A DNA stretch of 64,000 nucleotides from CALUTH01 sp964452495 (GCA_964452495.1 CAYVMC010000006.1:1-64000); one strand, 5' to 3'. Shown: positions 1-10,572, numbered from the stretch's first letter. Numbers and translations: made by a program. The notes: generated by a model from the letters alone, not told the origin.

Positions 1-11
1 GCGGGGCTGCT

Positions 12-3000
12 ATGGCACCAGTTATTGGCGGCGGATTTAAAGCTGCTGGAAAGGCAGGAGAAAAAATTGCACATAAACTCCATAAAACACCGGACTCTCG
101 TGCCGCAATGAAATCTGATGATATTATTTTACGACGGGATGAAAAACTATCGTCTAGCACAAATCCCCCCGTATACAAAGAGTTGTCCATTACAGATATT
201 ACAAACAATCAATCTGAATATAAGGCATTTATGACCCGATTTCAGTATGCAGATGACCAAATAACATCATTAGCAAAGTATGCTTTTAAATGTTGTATTG
301 GTGAAGACGGAAAAGTTAAACCTGAAACATTAAAATTTGTTAATCAACTACAACAGTTAAGGGTAGATATTTTTTCAATCAATGAGATACTGCAAACTGT
401 ATCCCAAAATGGTATTGTAGATACAAATATACAAACCGTTCTTAATACTTATATCTGGAGAAGCGGCGATCGCAATATATCACAGTATACTATTAAACCG
501 TTACTAAATGCCCTGAGCGATAATAATGGAAATATTCAATTTGACCGTTTAAATAAATTATTTGACTTATACAATAATGAAAATATGTCCTCCTTTGAAT
601 ACGGTATAATTCCGCTTATTGAAAAATGTAAAAAACCGGATGGAAGCTGGAATGAAGAAACATATCAAGCCATTTATAATTATTCTCGTAATGATGGAAT
701 ATATTATGAAACCCTTAATGCATTAATGGATGTAAGTATAAATAAAGAAGGTTACATTGACTATAATGTAGCAAATGCATTTTTCGATATGAGCCATTTT
801 TTTTCATATCATAGAGATTGTAATAAAATAACAAGATTATGCCTTGATTCAAATGGTGAATTTAGTCAAATAAATTACAATAAATTAAAGGAGTACTTTA
901 AAGATGAGAGATTGACTAATATCTTAAATCATCTGTCTATGACTAATCTAACCATGGCAGATTTAGATTTAACTAATCAGCTATTGAAACTCAGTGATAA
1001 GAACAACGTTACAGATGCTGTAAGAAATATACTAAATTCAACAGCAAACAGTGATAATTACTTAAATACCGTTTTACTTAAACAGTATATTGAAATGGCA
1101 AAAAATACAGACTGCGATATAGACCTGTTGTCGAAATACATACAAAGTTCAACACAAAAAATAGAAAAAACTGAACACATCGAATACATTCTTGATATGA
1201 ATGCAATAAATGCTTTTCCTGAAGTATATAATTTTGCAAAAAAGAACAACATTGATACTATTGATTTACTTAAAGCATGCCAGAACCATAACAAAAAATT
1301 TCAAAAAGAGTTCTTTGCCAAAACTCTACTATTTACCGAAAGCTATGGTAAAGATGGATATAAATTAATACAATATTGTTTAGATAATGAAGGTCTGCTT
1401 TCACCATCTAAACTTGAGGCTTTACCGCATATATTTAAAAAACAAAATTGTGACTTAAGAACAACAATATATGCCCTAACAAATTGCGTTGATAATAATG
1501 GTAATTTTTCGCAAAAAATATACAACAGCTATTCTAAACTTAACCCTAACGATGCCATATATGTACATGAACAAGCTCTAAAATTTCAATTGGATAAAAC
1601 AGAATATATACATTTACTAAATAAGGGATTAGAACTCAGTTCCAAATCCCAAATAGCAGTTACAGAATTAGAACTGTGTTTTGACTCAAACGGCAAATTC
1701 TCTGATGAACTCTTTGAAAAAATGCTTCACGCAGGAAAAAATCTTGAAAAATATATAAAGAAAAGCCATGGCACTATTTCGTCTATTATGGAGATACTCA
1801 TATCCACTAAAACACATAAGTTCAATGAAGACGTTTATAAAGCTGTTATAGAACTTTTAGAACAACGCTTTGACGGAATATCTATTATTATTATTTTAAA
1901 ATTTTGCAGAACTCCGGAAGGTACATTAAATAAAGAAATATTTGAATTTACAAAAACACTTATAAATAAAAACACTGCTATGAATAGCAATACTGCCCAT
2001 GAGATAAGTTCAATTTTATCAACAATTGTAGATCTAGGAACTAATACTATAAGAAAGAAACACTATGAACTCGCCAAAGAATTAGCAGAAACAGGGGTCA
2101 GAATACATGATATTCCGGAATTAATAAATATGATTGTTCACAACAAAGAACAGTTTGATGAGAAAACACTAATAGACATAATCAAAAACTGTAATACAAA
2201 TGGGATTCATGATGCTATTGTTTCTACTATTAGACTATGTTATCGTTACGATTTATTAACTGGGAAAAGAGTATTTGACGAAGAAACATTTAAAAAAATT
2301 ATAAATCTTAAAAAACGCGGGTGTGCAGAACATTACATTAACAGCTTTGTAAATACAATCCCTGAGAACAATTTATTAGACAATTTTAACACTCTTAATA
2401 AAGTTGAAACAAAGATTTTTGAAAAAAGAAATATTCTAAAATCCGGTATAGAGGATTTAAATGATGATGATTTATTTAGCTTCATATACAATAATAACTC
2501 AAAGAAAATTCTAACATTCTTGAAGCATTTTGATATAAATATTCTGGAAGCCGGTTTTTCAAGAAAACTGAACGGACTCCAAAATTTGCTTGATGATGTG
2601 AACACTTTATATCTCACCCCCCAAATGACAGATGCGATGAATAAAGTTTTTAACCCTCAAAAATACTATGAAAAGACAATTAAAGAATTAAATGATGAAA
2701 TCGCAGGGCTTAAAAAGCAATTTCCGGAAGCTAAATCGAAAAGTAACGAAGCCTTAAATGAATTAAAAAAACAAATTAATACAAAAACAGGAGAGTTAAG
2801 ACGTATTCAGGAAATAATCCAAACTACTGTATTTGAACCTAATGATTTAATATCAAAACTCAGAACACTTGCAGCCTTGTCCGATTTTGACGGTGAAGAG
2901 ATATTTAATATTATCCGACCAAACCTGCCAACTGACAAAATGCTAAAAGAAGCCCGGGCAAATGCGGATATTGTAAAACAGTTTGACGGTCGTGCAAATA

Positions 3001-4295
3001 AAAATCAAGATTTTAAGACTTGGTATACATTGAATGTCATTAAACCCGAAAATGACAGGATTTGGAATGAAGCAATCAACAAAAAAATATACCACCATCT
3101 TAAAATAGAATACTCACCGGAGCTTGCAGCAAGATTACAACTAGACAAGAGTCCTTATCTTGCTGAAATTCTTTCAAGCAAATCCGCCTTCCAAGAAGGC
3201 TTTAGAGAACTTGTAGGACTTCTACAAAAGAAACCGGATAAATCCGTAATAGAAGTATTAAATGAGCTGCCACAAAACCAATTTACAAGAAAACGATTTG
3301 AAGCAATGGGACTAAATTACGACCGGTGGGTAAATGCTGATAAAAATTCGTTTAAATCAATTAATGTAGAAATTGATGCCGATAAAGCACGTATAAGTGC
3401 TATTAATAACCTTGAAACAGATTTATCAGATAACAGTTTTAAATTACTTCCTAAAGAAGAAACTGACAAAATCTTTAAAACTCTTGAGGAAATGAATATA
3501 ACCTTTAAACCTGTAACTGAAACAATTTATGATGCGAATGGCTACCCTACAGGACAAAAAAACGTTATGCGCCTATTTAAAAACGAAGAGAAAATAGCTT
3601 TCGATGAACTTCCTACGATAATTTCAGCAATTAAAAAGACCATAAATGCAAACGATTTCTGGACAAAGCAGCACCCTGATTCAAAAATTAATACAGCAAA
3701 AAATACAATGTACAATCACATAATGAAACTGAGAGATGTAGAAATTAAAAATGCAGCTAACATGCATGGAAATACTACCTCCAACATAATAATTAAACAA
3801 ACTGATATGAATGATATTTCCCATGCTCTGTTTCTAGGGAACCACGGGCATTGCTGTACAGCCGTAGGGACAGGTGCTAACCAGTTTTCTGCACCAACAT
3901 ACATTATGAATAAATGTATTTCCGCAATAGAAGTTATGGATGGAGATAATTTTGTCGGAAACTCCATGTGCTATATAGCAAAAGTAAACGGAAAAGTTTC
4001 ATTAGTTCTTGACAATATTGAAATGAGCCATCGGTATCAGGATAATGACCAGATACGGGATGCATTCATGGATTATGCCCGACAACTATGCAAAGAACTC
4101 GGGAAACCAGATATGCCAATATATGCCGGACCTTACAGGCATAAATTTGACATGAATAAATACAAACAATCAAAACACTTTATACAAATACAGGGTTCAT
4201 CAGGAAATGATAATATTTATATTGATTATGAAACCGGACGTTATAAAGTTAACAACAAAAGAACTGATATAGTCAAACTGTTCAGAATATCGTAG
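12..4295 (+). CDS. Giant helical-repeat protein with Cys/His-rich C-terminal domain (possibly 5'-incomplete)
   Basis: Not a family I can name. The frame is open to the left edge, so the ATG at 12 may be internal and the true start may lie outside the window. Residues about 85-700 form at least ten irregular units of about 33-40 residues, each opening with a Cys-x-Asp-x-x-Gly-x-Phe-like turn (for example CLDSNGEF, CVDNNGNF, CFDSNGKF) followed by predicted helices, as in an alpha-solenoid. Residues about 880-940 look like coiled coil. The last 150 residues are a separate domain with HGHCC at about 1278-1282 and a later VLDNIE element. That pattern reminds me of GNAT-like or PcfJ-like domains, but weakly. 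The gene converges on lipA with a 6-base gap and no clear terminator. Size and repeats suggest a binding scaffold or exported effector; this is inference. Confidence 0.75.
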   Translation: MAPVIGGGFKAAGKAGEKIAHKLHKTPDSRAAMKSDDIILRRDEKLSSSTNPPVYKELSITDITNNQSEYKAFMTRFQYADDQITSLAKYAFKCCIGEDGKVKPETLKFVNQLQQLRVDIFSINEILQTVSQNGIVDTNIQTVLNTYIWRSGDRNISQYTIKPLLNALSDNNGNIQFDRLNKLFDLYNNENMSSFEYGIIPLIEKCKKPDGSWNEETYQAIYNYSRNDGIYYETLNALMDVSINKEGYIDYNVANAFFDMSHFFSYHRDCNKITRLCLDSNGEFSQINYNKLKEYFKDERLTNILNHLSMTNLTMADLDLTNQLLKLSDKNNVTDAVRNILNSTANSDNYLNTVLLKQYIEMAKNTDCDIDLLSKYIQSSTQKIEKTEHIEYILDMNAINAFPEVYNFAKKNNIDTIDLLKACQNHNKKFQKEFFAKTLLFTESYGKDGYKLIQYCLDNEGLLSPSKLEALPHIFKKQNCDLRTTIYALTNCVDNNGNFSQKIYNSYSKLNPNDAIYVHEQALKFQLDKTEYIHLLNKGLELSSKSQIAVTELELCFDSNGKFSDELFEKMLHAGKNLEKYIKKSHGTISSIMEILISTKTHKFNEDVYKAVIELLEQRFDGISIIIILKFCRTPEGTLNKEIFEFTKTLINKNTAMNSNTAHEISSILSTIVDLGTNTIRKKHYELAKELAETGVRIHDIPELINMIVHNKEQFDEKTLIDIIKNCNTNGIHDAIVSTIRLCYRYDLLTGKRVFDEETFKKIINLKKRGCAEHYINSFVNTIPENNLLDNFNTLNKVETKIFEKRNILKSGIEDLNDDDLFSFIYNNNSKKILTFLKHFDINILEAGFSRKLNGLQNLLDDVNTLYLTPQMTDAMNKVFNPQKYYEKTIKELNDEIAGLKKQFPEAKSKSNEALNELKKQINTKTGELRRIQEIIQTTVFEPNDLISKLRTLAALSDFDGEEIFNIIRPNLPTDKMLKEARANADIVKQFDGRANKNQDFKTWYTLNVIKPENDRIWNEAINKKIYHHLKIEYSPELAARLQLDKSPYLAEILSSKSAFQEGFRELVGLLQKKPDKSVIEVLNELPQNQFTRKRFEAMGLNYDRWVNADKNSFKSINVEIDADKARISAINNLETDLSDNSFKLLPKEETDKIFKTLEEMNITFKPVTETIYDANGYPTGQKNVMRLFKNEEKIAFDELPTIISAIKKTINANDFWTKQHPDSKINTAKNTMYNHIMKLRDVEIKNAANMHGNTTSNIIIKQTDMNDISHALFLGNHGHCCTAVGTGANQFSAPTYIMNKCISAIEVMDGDNFVGNSMCYIAKVNGKVSLVLDNIEMSHRYQDNDQIRDAFMDYARQLCKELGKPDMPIYAGPYRHKFDMNKYKQSKHFIQIQGSSGNDNIYIDYETGRYKVNNKRTDIVKLFRIS

Positions 4296-4301
4296 TCAAT
4301 A

Positions 4302-5144
4302 TTACATACCTGTTTCCGCCGCCTTATAAGAACTTCTGACCAGCGGTCCAATTTGAAAATTTTTAAATCCCGCATCACGTGCAAACTGTTTTATTTCTTC
4401 AAACTCCTCAAGCGTGTAATATTTTGACACTTCAAGATGCTGTTTTGAGGGTTGAATATACTGACCGATTGTTAAAATATCACATCCAGACTCTTTTAAA
4501 TCATTAAGAGTCGCTTTTATATCATCAATCTCTTCGCCTAATCCAATCATTAATCCGGATTTTGTTCTTATGCCGCTTCTTTCCTTAATATATTTAAGAA
4601 CATTAAGCGAGATATCATAATTCCCCTGAGGACGGGCTGTTTTAAACACTTGCCTCACCGTTTCTATATTATGGTTAAATACATCAGGTAAAGCTTCAAT
4701 TACAATATCAAGAGCCTGTCTATCTCCTTTAAAATCAGGAGTAAGAATTTCTATTTTTGTATCAGGTGTAAGTTTTCTTATCTCATAGATACAATTTGCA
4801 AAATGCTTCGCTCCGCCATCAGGCAAATCATCACGTGTTACCGATGTTATCACAGCCCACTTAAGCCCTAAATCCCTCACCGCCTCAGCGACATGTCCAG
4901 GTTCATCCAGATCAAGCGGTTCAGGACGGGCTGAAGAAATGTTGCAATATCTGCAATTTCTTGTACAAACATTCCCCATAATAAGAAAGGTTGCCGTATT
5001 CTTTTGATAACACTCACTTTTATTCGGGCAACGTGCATTTTCACAAACAGTATTAAGACATCTGTTTTTTAAAATCCGTCTCACAGTTTTAGTCTTTTCC
5101 GTATCAATAATCGGTCTTTTTAAATACTCCGGAAGTCTTGTCAT
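4302..5144 (-). CDS. lipA: Lipoyl synthase (radical SAM)
   Basis: Inserts two sulfurs into protein-bound octanoyl groups to make lipoyl cofactor on E2 or GcvH subunits. The 280-residue length is normal for the family. Both iron-sulfur motifs are visible: the auxiliary cluster C-x4-C-x5-C in CENARCPNKSEC, and the radical SAM C-x3-C-x2-C in CTRNCRYC. The C-terminal RSSY element that caps the auxiliary cluster is also present (GPLVRSSYKA). The start ATG overlaps the stop of lpd by four bases (ATGA), so the two are translationally coupled in one minus-strand operon. Its presence implies lipoylated 2-oxoacid dehydrogenase or glycine cleavage proteins encoded elsewhere, since no E2 or GcvH gene is in the window. 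Confidence 0.95.
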   Translation of the reverse strand: MTRLPEYLKRPIIDTEKTKTVRRILKNRCLNTVCENARCPNKSECYQKNTATFLIMGNVCTRNCRYCNISSARPEPLDLDEPGHVAEAVRDLGLKWAVITSVTRDDLPDGGAKHFANCIYEIRKLTPDTKIEILTPDFKGDRQALDIVIEALPDVFNHNIETVRQVFKTARPQGNYDISLNVLKYIKERSGIRTKSGLMIGLGEEIDDIKATLNDLKESGCDILTIGQYIQPSKQHLEVSKYYTLEEFEEIKQFARDAGFKNFQIGPLVRSSYKAAETGM

Positions 5145-6376
5145 AAACGCATTAACCCTTCAAAAATACCTTCAGAATAAGTCGGGTGAGCAAAACAAAC
5201 CTCTTTTAACTTTTCAACCGGTATATCATTCTGCATTGCAATAACTATTTGCTGAATAAGTGCTGATGCTTCTTTAGAAATTATGTGCGCTCCCGCAATT
5301 TTATCGTTTTCAACAAGAATTTTGATAAACCCTTCCGTAGAATTATCGCACTGTGCCTTGCCTAATGCAGTTACCGGAAGCATCACCTTTTTGTACTCTC
5401 CATCCTGTTCCCGTTTTCCTACCCATGCAATCTCAGGTTCACCATAAACAACGGAAGGTATAAGTTCTTTATTGTATGGTATTCCTAAAATTACATTTTT
5501 TGCCTGACATGTTGCATAGTGTGCAAGCTGGATTTCTCCTGCACAGTCACCTATTACTTTAACATTATCGCATTGTGTAAATTCATTCCTAACCCTGCCT
5601 GCCGCAACAAAAAGAATATCAGTATTCAGGACTTCCCCGTTTGCAAGAGTGACTGTTTTTGCAGCTTTATCAGCAGAAATAACACTGCAATTTGTATAAT
5701 ATTTAATACCTGCTTTCAAAAAGGTTCGTGCAATCCTTTTTGAAACTTCAATATCGGCAACCGGAAGAAGATTTTCTGCCATCTCAACGACAGCTGTATC
5801 AACATCAAAGGCAGAAAATATCCTTGCCCATTCAATACCTATAGCCCCGGAGCCTAATATTACAGCTTTTTGAGGAAGTTTTTTCAAATTAAGAACATCA
5901 TCAGAAGATAAAATAAACTCTCCATCGAATTCAAACCCTTTTATCTCTCTGGGCTTTGCTCCAATCGCAGCAATAATTTGCGAACACTCGTATATTTCAC
6001 CGTTTGCCTCAATTTTATTTTTATCAATAACATTTGCTTCAAAAGGAATTACATTAATCTTCATAGTCTTAAGAACCAGTTCTAAGGCCTTTCTTAAATT
6101 ATTACAGACATTTTCCTTCTCATTTGAAATATTTTCAAAACTAAACCCTAATTCCTCAGCCCTGTATATTTCCTTCTTTACTCCTGCTTTAAACTCCGTA
6201 TACAAATCAGCCCAATGAAGAAAACTCTTTGTAGGAATACAACCCCTATTAAGACACGTCCCGCCAACTTTATCTTTTTCAAAAAGAATAACTTTTTTCC
6301 CGAGTTTTGCAGCATATATTGCCGCAGAATATCCGGCAGGACCGGCTCCTATTATTCCGTAATCGTAAACGATCAT
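5141..6376 (-). CDS. lpdA: Dihydrolipoamide dehydrogenase (E3), compact form
   Basis: FAD/NAD-dependent disulfide oxidoreductase that reoxidises dihydrolipoyl groups. The N-terminal Rossmann motif GAGPAG (about residue 10-15) is followed by the redox-active disulfide in GGTCLNRGCIPTK. A second dinucleotide motif GSGAIG precedes the NAD domain, and GDCAG marks the FAD-contact helix. The C-terminal HPTYSEG supplies the catalytic His-Glu pair. At 411 residues it is shorter than the usual 460-475, mostly from trimmed loops; the key motifs are intact. A clear AGGAG ribosome-binding site lies before the ATG. It is the first gene of an operon with lipA, supporting a role in lipoate metabolism rather than as a mercuric or glutathione reductase. 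Confidence 0.9.
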   Translation of the reverse strand: MIVYDYGIIGAGPAGYSAAIYAAKLGKKVILFEKDKVGGTCLNRGCIPTKSFLHWADLYTEFKAGVKKEIYRAEELGFSFENISNEKENVCNNLRKALELVLKTMKINVIPFEANVIDKNKIEANGEIYECSQIIAAIGAKPREIKGFEFDGEFILSSDDVLNLKKLPQKAVILGSGAIGIEWARIFSAFDVDTAVVEMAENLLPVADIEVSKRIARTFLKAGIKYYTNCSVISADKAAKTVTLANGEVLNTDILFVAAGRVRNEFTQCDNVKVIGDCAGEIQLAHYATCQAKNVILGIPYNKELIPSVVYGEPEIAWVGKREQDGEYKKVMLPVTALGKAQCDNSTEGFIKILVENDKIAGAHIISKEASALIQQIVIAMQNDIPVEKLKEVCFAHPTYSEGIFEGLMRL

Positions 6377-6452
6377 TCTTTATCTCCTCATTTGTAATAG
6401 TTTATCTCATTTTAAATCAAATAATGTTTATAATCTGCTTTCAAAAGATAAT

Positions 6453-6526
6453 GTAACATTTTTGTTACGTAATATAATTACCCGATATTAAACATTTTAG
6501 AATATATGTAAAGTTTTGTAACAAAC
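6453..6526. promoter_or_regulatory. Two GTAACA-type palindromes upstream of the 6602 gene
   Basis: Positions 6453-6468 read GTAACATTTTTGTTAC, an inverted repeat. Positions 6514-6526 match the recurrent 13-mer TTTTGTWACAAAA in 12 of 13 bases. Both lie in the divergent gap between lpdA and the 6602 gene. See the finding on the recurrent palindrome. Confidence 0.45.
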
Positions 6527-6601
6527 TATTTTGAAGTTGAAATCGAGTCTTTTAAATATACTTTATATATATGTAAGATATAAGACAAAAGGTATAAGAA
6601 G

Positions 6602-7033
6602 ATGGCTATTGCAAATTTAAATGAAACAATAATGGCGTACAAATTAAGACGTAACAACTTGCAAAACGATATTACTACCTATCAGTCACAAAAACGCCTT
6701 GCTACATACGAGCAACTCGATTTTATGCAGCTTACAGAAGCTCAAAAAACTGAGCAAAAAAATAAATGGAAAGCTGAATACGAAGCAGGCAAAGATACTA
6801 TTTATGCAGATATTGTTTCTTATACAGAAATTGACGAATATGAAGATGCAATAGACAAAATCGAAGCAGAATATGAAATCTATAACGCAGAATTAACAGC
6901 CTGGGAAACCGATATAGATAATCAAATCACAACTGCAGATACTGAACTTACAGAAGTTGAAGCATACATTGAATCATACGAAGAAATGCTTTCCAACAAC
7001 ATAAGCAATGACTTCAACTACGGTATAAGCTAA
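6602..7033 (+). CDS. Small acidic coiled-coil protein, unknown
   Basis: I do not recognise the family. The 143-residue product is strongly acidic and almost wholly helical, with Glu/Asp/Lys/Tyr/Thr-rich heptad-like stretches (residues about 10-130) and no signal peptide, membrane segment or Cys. It begins MAIANLNETIMAYKLRRNNL. The composition resembles small filament or secretion-chaperone-like coiled coils, but nothing specific can be claimed. It stands alone, between a divergent promoter region holding two GTAACA palindromes and a strong hairpin terminator at 7058, so it is probably monocistronic. The ribosome-binding site is weak (AAGG about 13 bases upstream), with an A-rich stretch just before the ATG. 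Confidence 0.7.
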   Translation: MAIANLNETIMAYKLRRNNLQNDITTYQSQKRLATYEQLDFMQLTEAQKTEQKNKWKAEYEAGKDTIYADIVSYTEIDEYEDAIDKIEAEYEIYNAELTAWETDIDNQITTADTELTEVEAYIESYEEMLSNNISNDFNYGIS

Positions 7034-7057
7034 TAAATAATACCTCTCGATAATATA

Positions 7058-7100
7058 TTTAATGCCGGTTTTCTTAATAAGAAAACCGGCATTAAAGTTT
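7058..7100. terminator. Bidirectional intrinsic terminator
   Basis: An 18-bp perfect stem (7058-7075 with 7079-7096) closes a 3-base loop, with T-rich sequence on the plus side. It sits between the convergent 6602 gene and the SNF2 helicase gene and can serve both. Confidence 0.85.
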
Positions 7101-7104
7101 ATTT

Positions 7105-10100
7105 TTATTCCGCAGAGAAAATATCCTTAATATCATCCATTGTAAGAGATTTAACAATATTTCTGTCAATAGATATTACACTATCTACAAGATTTCTCTT
7201 TCGTGTTTTGAGTTTTTGAATTTTCTCTTCAACAGTATTTTTGGTAATAAGCCTGTACACAAACACTTTCTTAGTCTGTCCGATACGATATGCACGGTCT
7301 GTAGCCTGATCTTCAACAGCCGGATTCCACCAGGGATCATAGTGAATTACATAATCTGCACCGGTCAAATTCAACCCTGTACCGCCTGCCTTTAAGCTAA
7401 CAAGGAATATCGGAATATTAGGGTTATTATTAAAGTTTTCAACCGCAGCCTGCCTGTCTTTTGTCTTGCCTGTAAGATACTCATAAGGAATACCTTCACG
7501 TTCCAGCCATCCTTTTATTATATCAAGCATATCTACGAACTGACTGAATAAAAGAACTCTGTGTTTCTCTGCTATAATCTGCTCCAGCATATTCTTCAGG
7601 TATTCAAACTTACCTGATTTCATAACACCTTTTACATGTTCTTTATCATAAAGCCGCGGGTGGCAGCATATTTGACGCAGTCTTAACAGAGCAGAGAATA
7701 TTGACATACGGCTCTTTTCCAAACCATTCATCTCAATACTCTTGAATAATTCTTCCTTAGTAGAGTCAAGTACTTCAAGATAGAAGTCTCTCTGTTCATC
7801 CGTAAGTTCACAGTATGCCATGTTTTCAACTTTATCAGGCAAATCTTTTGCAACATCCCGCTTCATACGACGAAGAATAAATGGATATATTTGAAGCTTT
7901 AAACGCTTTTCAACCGTTTTATCCTGACGTTCCATAATCGGTGTTACATACCTGTAGTTAAATTCTGACATCGTAAACAGAAAACCGGGCATTAAGAAAT
8001 CAAATACAGACCATAATTCCTCAAGTTTATTTTCTATCGGAGTACCTGATAGTGCCAGTTTGTGTTTTGCATTCAAAGTTTTCACGGCTTGAGCAGTTTG
8101 TGATGTAGCATTTTTAATATTTTGCGACTCATCAAGAATAATATATCTAAAATTGTATTTTTTTAATTTTGCTATATCACGCCTTACAAGTGCATAACTT
8201 GTTATAACAATATCGTATTCTGGGATTTTCTTAAACAGAGATGCTCTGTCAACACCGGACAGTTTAAGACAAGAAAGCTCCGGAGTAAATTTAGCAATTT
8301 CTGCTTCCCAGTTAAACACAACTGTTGTTGGACAAATAACGAGTGTAGGTTCAGAACCGTCTATTTCTTTAGCTTTTTGCAGCAAACTTAAAGCCTGCAA
8401 AGTCTTACCAAGCCCCATATCATCGGCAAGAATACCGTTTAGCCCGTACTTATACATAAACCACAGCCAGTGGAAACCTTTAACCTGATATTCACGGAAT
8501 TCAGCATTCACCCCTTCCGGCAGAGCTTCTCCGCCATCACCAGTTGAGAAGGTAGAAATTTGTTCCCAGAATTTTGTAAAGTTTTCTGATAAAACCAATT
8601 CAAAACCTAAATTCTTAAGTTCCGAAACAAGACCGGCACGATAAGTCTTTACTATATATTTGTTTTCGTTATTCCTATAAGCATCAAAAGAGTTAAATGA
8701 GCGCATCATCTGATAAATATCCTGCGCCGGATACTCAACAAATCCGAGACTTCTTACCCTGCTATACTTTTCACCATTTTGAATCGTGTCATAAATATCA
8801 TCAAAACTTATAACTTCATCGCCAGCCTGACCGTATAGCTGAATTTCAAAGCTATCATTTGAATTATCGCAAAAATCAACTTTTGCACACATTTTAAACG
8901 GCTCTTTAAGAAGTTTAAAGAAATTCATATCATCTTTTTCTATAAACTTCCAATTATCACCTGCCTGCTGAATATAATAATTATAAAAGTCAATTGCATT
9001 TTCCTTTTCCATTGCAAGATTATTTGTCTGCATAGGAATAAATTTACATGCAAGAAGCATTTGATAAGCTTCATGTTCGTGTTTATAATTTCGCTTTACC
9101 CAATATACAAGATCAGAATCAGACTTTTTAATTGTAATATAAGCACCCTTATCAGTTTTTGAATAAGGAACCCTTACCCCGTCATATTCAAACTCTAATG
9201 AAGCTTTAAGTGATTGATCATAGTCAATACCAAGAGTTACAATATTAAGTGGCGGGCGTTCCTCAAGAAGAAGCTTTGAGATATTATCCGATATTTCAAC
9301 TTCCATAATTTCTCTTAAGTGCGGAAGTTCTTCATATACAAACTTACCGCCGTCAGCATCTTTTAAATCCGTAAATGTTGACTTAATAATGCTTTGCGGA
9401 AGTTCATTTATTGCTATATTAATCGGGAAAATCAAGTTTTTATATCTGCCCCATTTTAACTGACGGGAAAAATACTTAATTTCTTCAAACGGATAAATTT
9501 CATCTTTATCAGGACGCTTCCAGTACAAAGCCAGCATTATTGCCCCTGTTTGTGATGTATTTACAGACATGGACAGGTTCCAAACGTTATCAACAAAACG
9601 GATACGTTCTTTTGTTTTCTCGTCAAGCACTTCCTCCACTCTTGATAAGAGTTCAAACATTGGTGCAAACTTCGTAATCGGAACATCGTACCAACCGGCT
9701 TTTTTATCCTGTTTTGCAATTTTTAAAAGTGTTGAAAAAATTTCAAATTCCGCTTTTTGTTTTTCATTCAGGGTAAAATCTGCATCATTTCTCTGTGCCT
9801 CGATAAGAAGCCTTAACACTGATTCTATAGAGCGGACGATTTTATTTGTAGAGCGGTCTCTAATAAGTATAGAGAAGAAATTTTGCCTGCGTTTAGGGTT
9901 GAAATGAAAAATATAACTTCCTACCGGCGGATTTTTAAGAGCCGTGTCAATATCCGAAAAATCAATTTCTGCATCGCCTTTTTCTGCCAGCCATTTTTCA
10001 TAGGCATTCTCATTTATTGCCTTTATAGCAACAGCAACAGAATGCTTGCACCATTCATCCTTAAGTGGACAATTACAACGGGCTTCTACTTTATTTTTTT

Positions 10101-10281
10101 TAAAAATTAAATCCGTATTATATGAGTCCTGAAAATTACCTTTCACTTTACCCATATAAAAATTTTTTTCAGGATATGACTGAATAATCATATCTTTCTG
10201 ATAGTACTCATAACCTCTGCGCCAGGCGCCAGGTGTAGCATTTTCTTTTAAAAACTTAAAGTTAAACGTAAATGCACCCAT
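7105..10281 (-). CDS. SNF2-family helicase with N-terminal SWIM zinc finger
   Basis: ATP-dependent DNA translocase of the bacterial SNF2/RapA-like group. Residues about 50-90 hold a SWIM zinc finger (CNCPLKDEWCKH). A bacterial SNF2-associated region follows to about residue 580. The helicase core then shows Q-loop FREYQ, Walker A DDMGLGKT, DESQ as motif II (usual form DEAQ/DEAH), SGTPIEN as motif III, and motifs V-VI from GGTGLNL through DPWWNPAVEDQATDRAYRIGQ. Length 1058 is typical. It probably remodels nucleoprotein or recycles RNA polymerase; the exact substrate is unknown for the family. It is monocistronic by layout. The first residues MGAFTFNFKF contain a NF-like element, but the resemblance to the tag seen elsewhere is not convincing. 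Confidence 0.92.
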   Translation of the reverse strand: MGAFTFNFKFLKENATPGAWRRGYEYYQKDMIIQSYPEKNFYMGKVKGNFQDSYNTDLIFKKNKVEARCNCPLKDEWCKHSVAVAIKAINENAYEKWLAEKGDAEIDFSDIDTALKNPPVGSYIFHFNPKRRQNFFSILIRDRSTNKIVRSIESVLRLLIEAQRNDADFTLNEKQKAEFEIFSTLLKIAKQDKKAGWYDVPITKFAPMFELLSRVEEVLDEKTKERIRFVDNVWNLSMSVNTSQTGAIMLALYWKRPDKDEIYPFEEIKYFSRQLKWGRYKNLIFPINIAINELPQSIIKSTFTDLKDADGGKFVYEELPHLREIMEVEISDNISKLLLEERPPLNIVTLGIDYDQSLKASLEFEYDGVRVPYSKTDKGAYITIKKSDSDLVYWVKRNYKHEHEAYQMLLACKFIPMQTNNLAMEKENAIDFYNYYIQQAGDNWKFIEKDDMNFFKLLKEPFKMCAKVDFCDNSNDSFEIQLYGQAGDEVISFDDIYDTIQNGEKYSRVRSLGFVEYPAQDIYQMMRSFNSFDAYRNNENKYIVKTYRAGLVSELKNLGFELVLSENFTKFWEQISTFSTGDGGEALPEGVNAEFREYQVKGFHWLWFMYKYGLNGILADDMGLGKTLQALSLLQKAKEIDGSEPTLVICPTTVVFNWEAEIAKFTPELSCLKLSGVDRASLFKKIPEYDIVITSYALVRRDIAKLKKYNFRYIILDESQNIKNATSQTAQAVKTLNAKHKLALSGTPIENKLEELWSVFDFLMPGFLFTMSEFNYRYVTPIMERQDKTVEKRLKLQIYPFILRRMKRDVAKDLPDKVENMAYCELTDEQRDFYLEVLDSTKEELFKSIEMNGLEKSRMSIFSALLRLRQICCHPRLYDKEHVKGVMKSGKFEYLKNMLEQIIAEKHRVLLFSQFVDMLDIIKGWLEREGIPYEYLTGKTKDRQAAVENFNNNPNIPIFLVSLKAGGTGLNLTGADYVIHYDPWWNPAVEDQATDRAYRIGQTKKVFVYRLITKNTVEEKIQKLKTRKRNLVDSVISIDRNIVKSLTMDDIKDIFSAE

Positions 10282-10572
10282 TTAATGTGCCTAATTCCTT
10301 TTTCGGGTTAAATCAACAATAAAAGACAATTAAATAATCGTCATCAATGACATAAACAAGGATATTGATTAAAAAGCCATTCTCAAAATTCAGACTAAAC
10401 CAAATATTCTCATTTCAAAACTGTCACAGAGGAGCACAACTCCTGATAGTATTAAAGCATAGTTTTAAATTTTGTGCAAGCACAGATTGAAAAAAATTTA
10501 CGTTGATTTCATACAATTGATTGATGAAAAACGTTGGAAACAACTATATAGTTATACTGAGGTATTATAAAA

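Noticed and set aside
7105..7140. The MGAFTFNFKF start of the SNF2 helicase as a further copy of the N-terminal tag
   Set aside because: The NF element fits, but the M-x-I-S-x-V-N opening is absent and a DNA translocase must stay in the cytoplasm.
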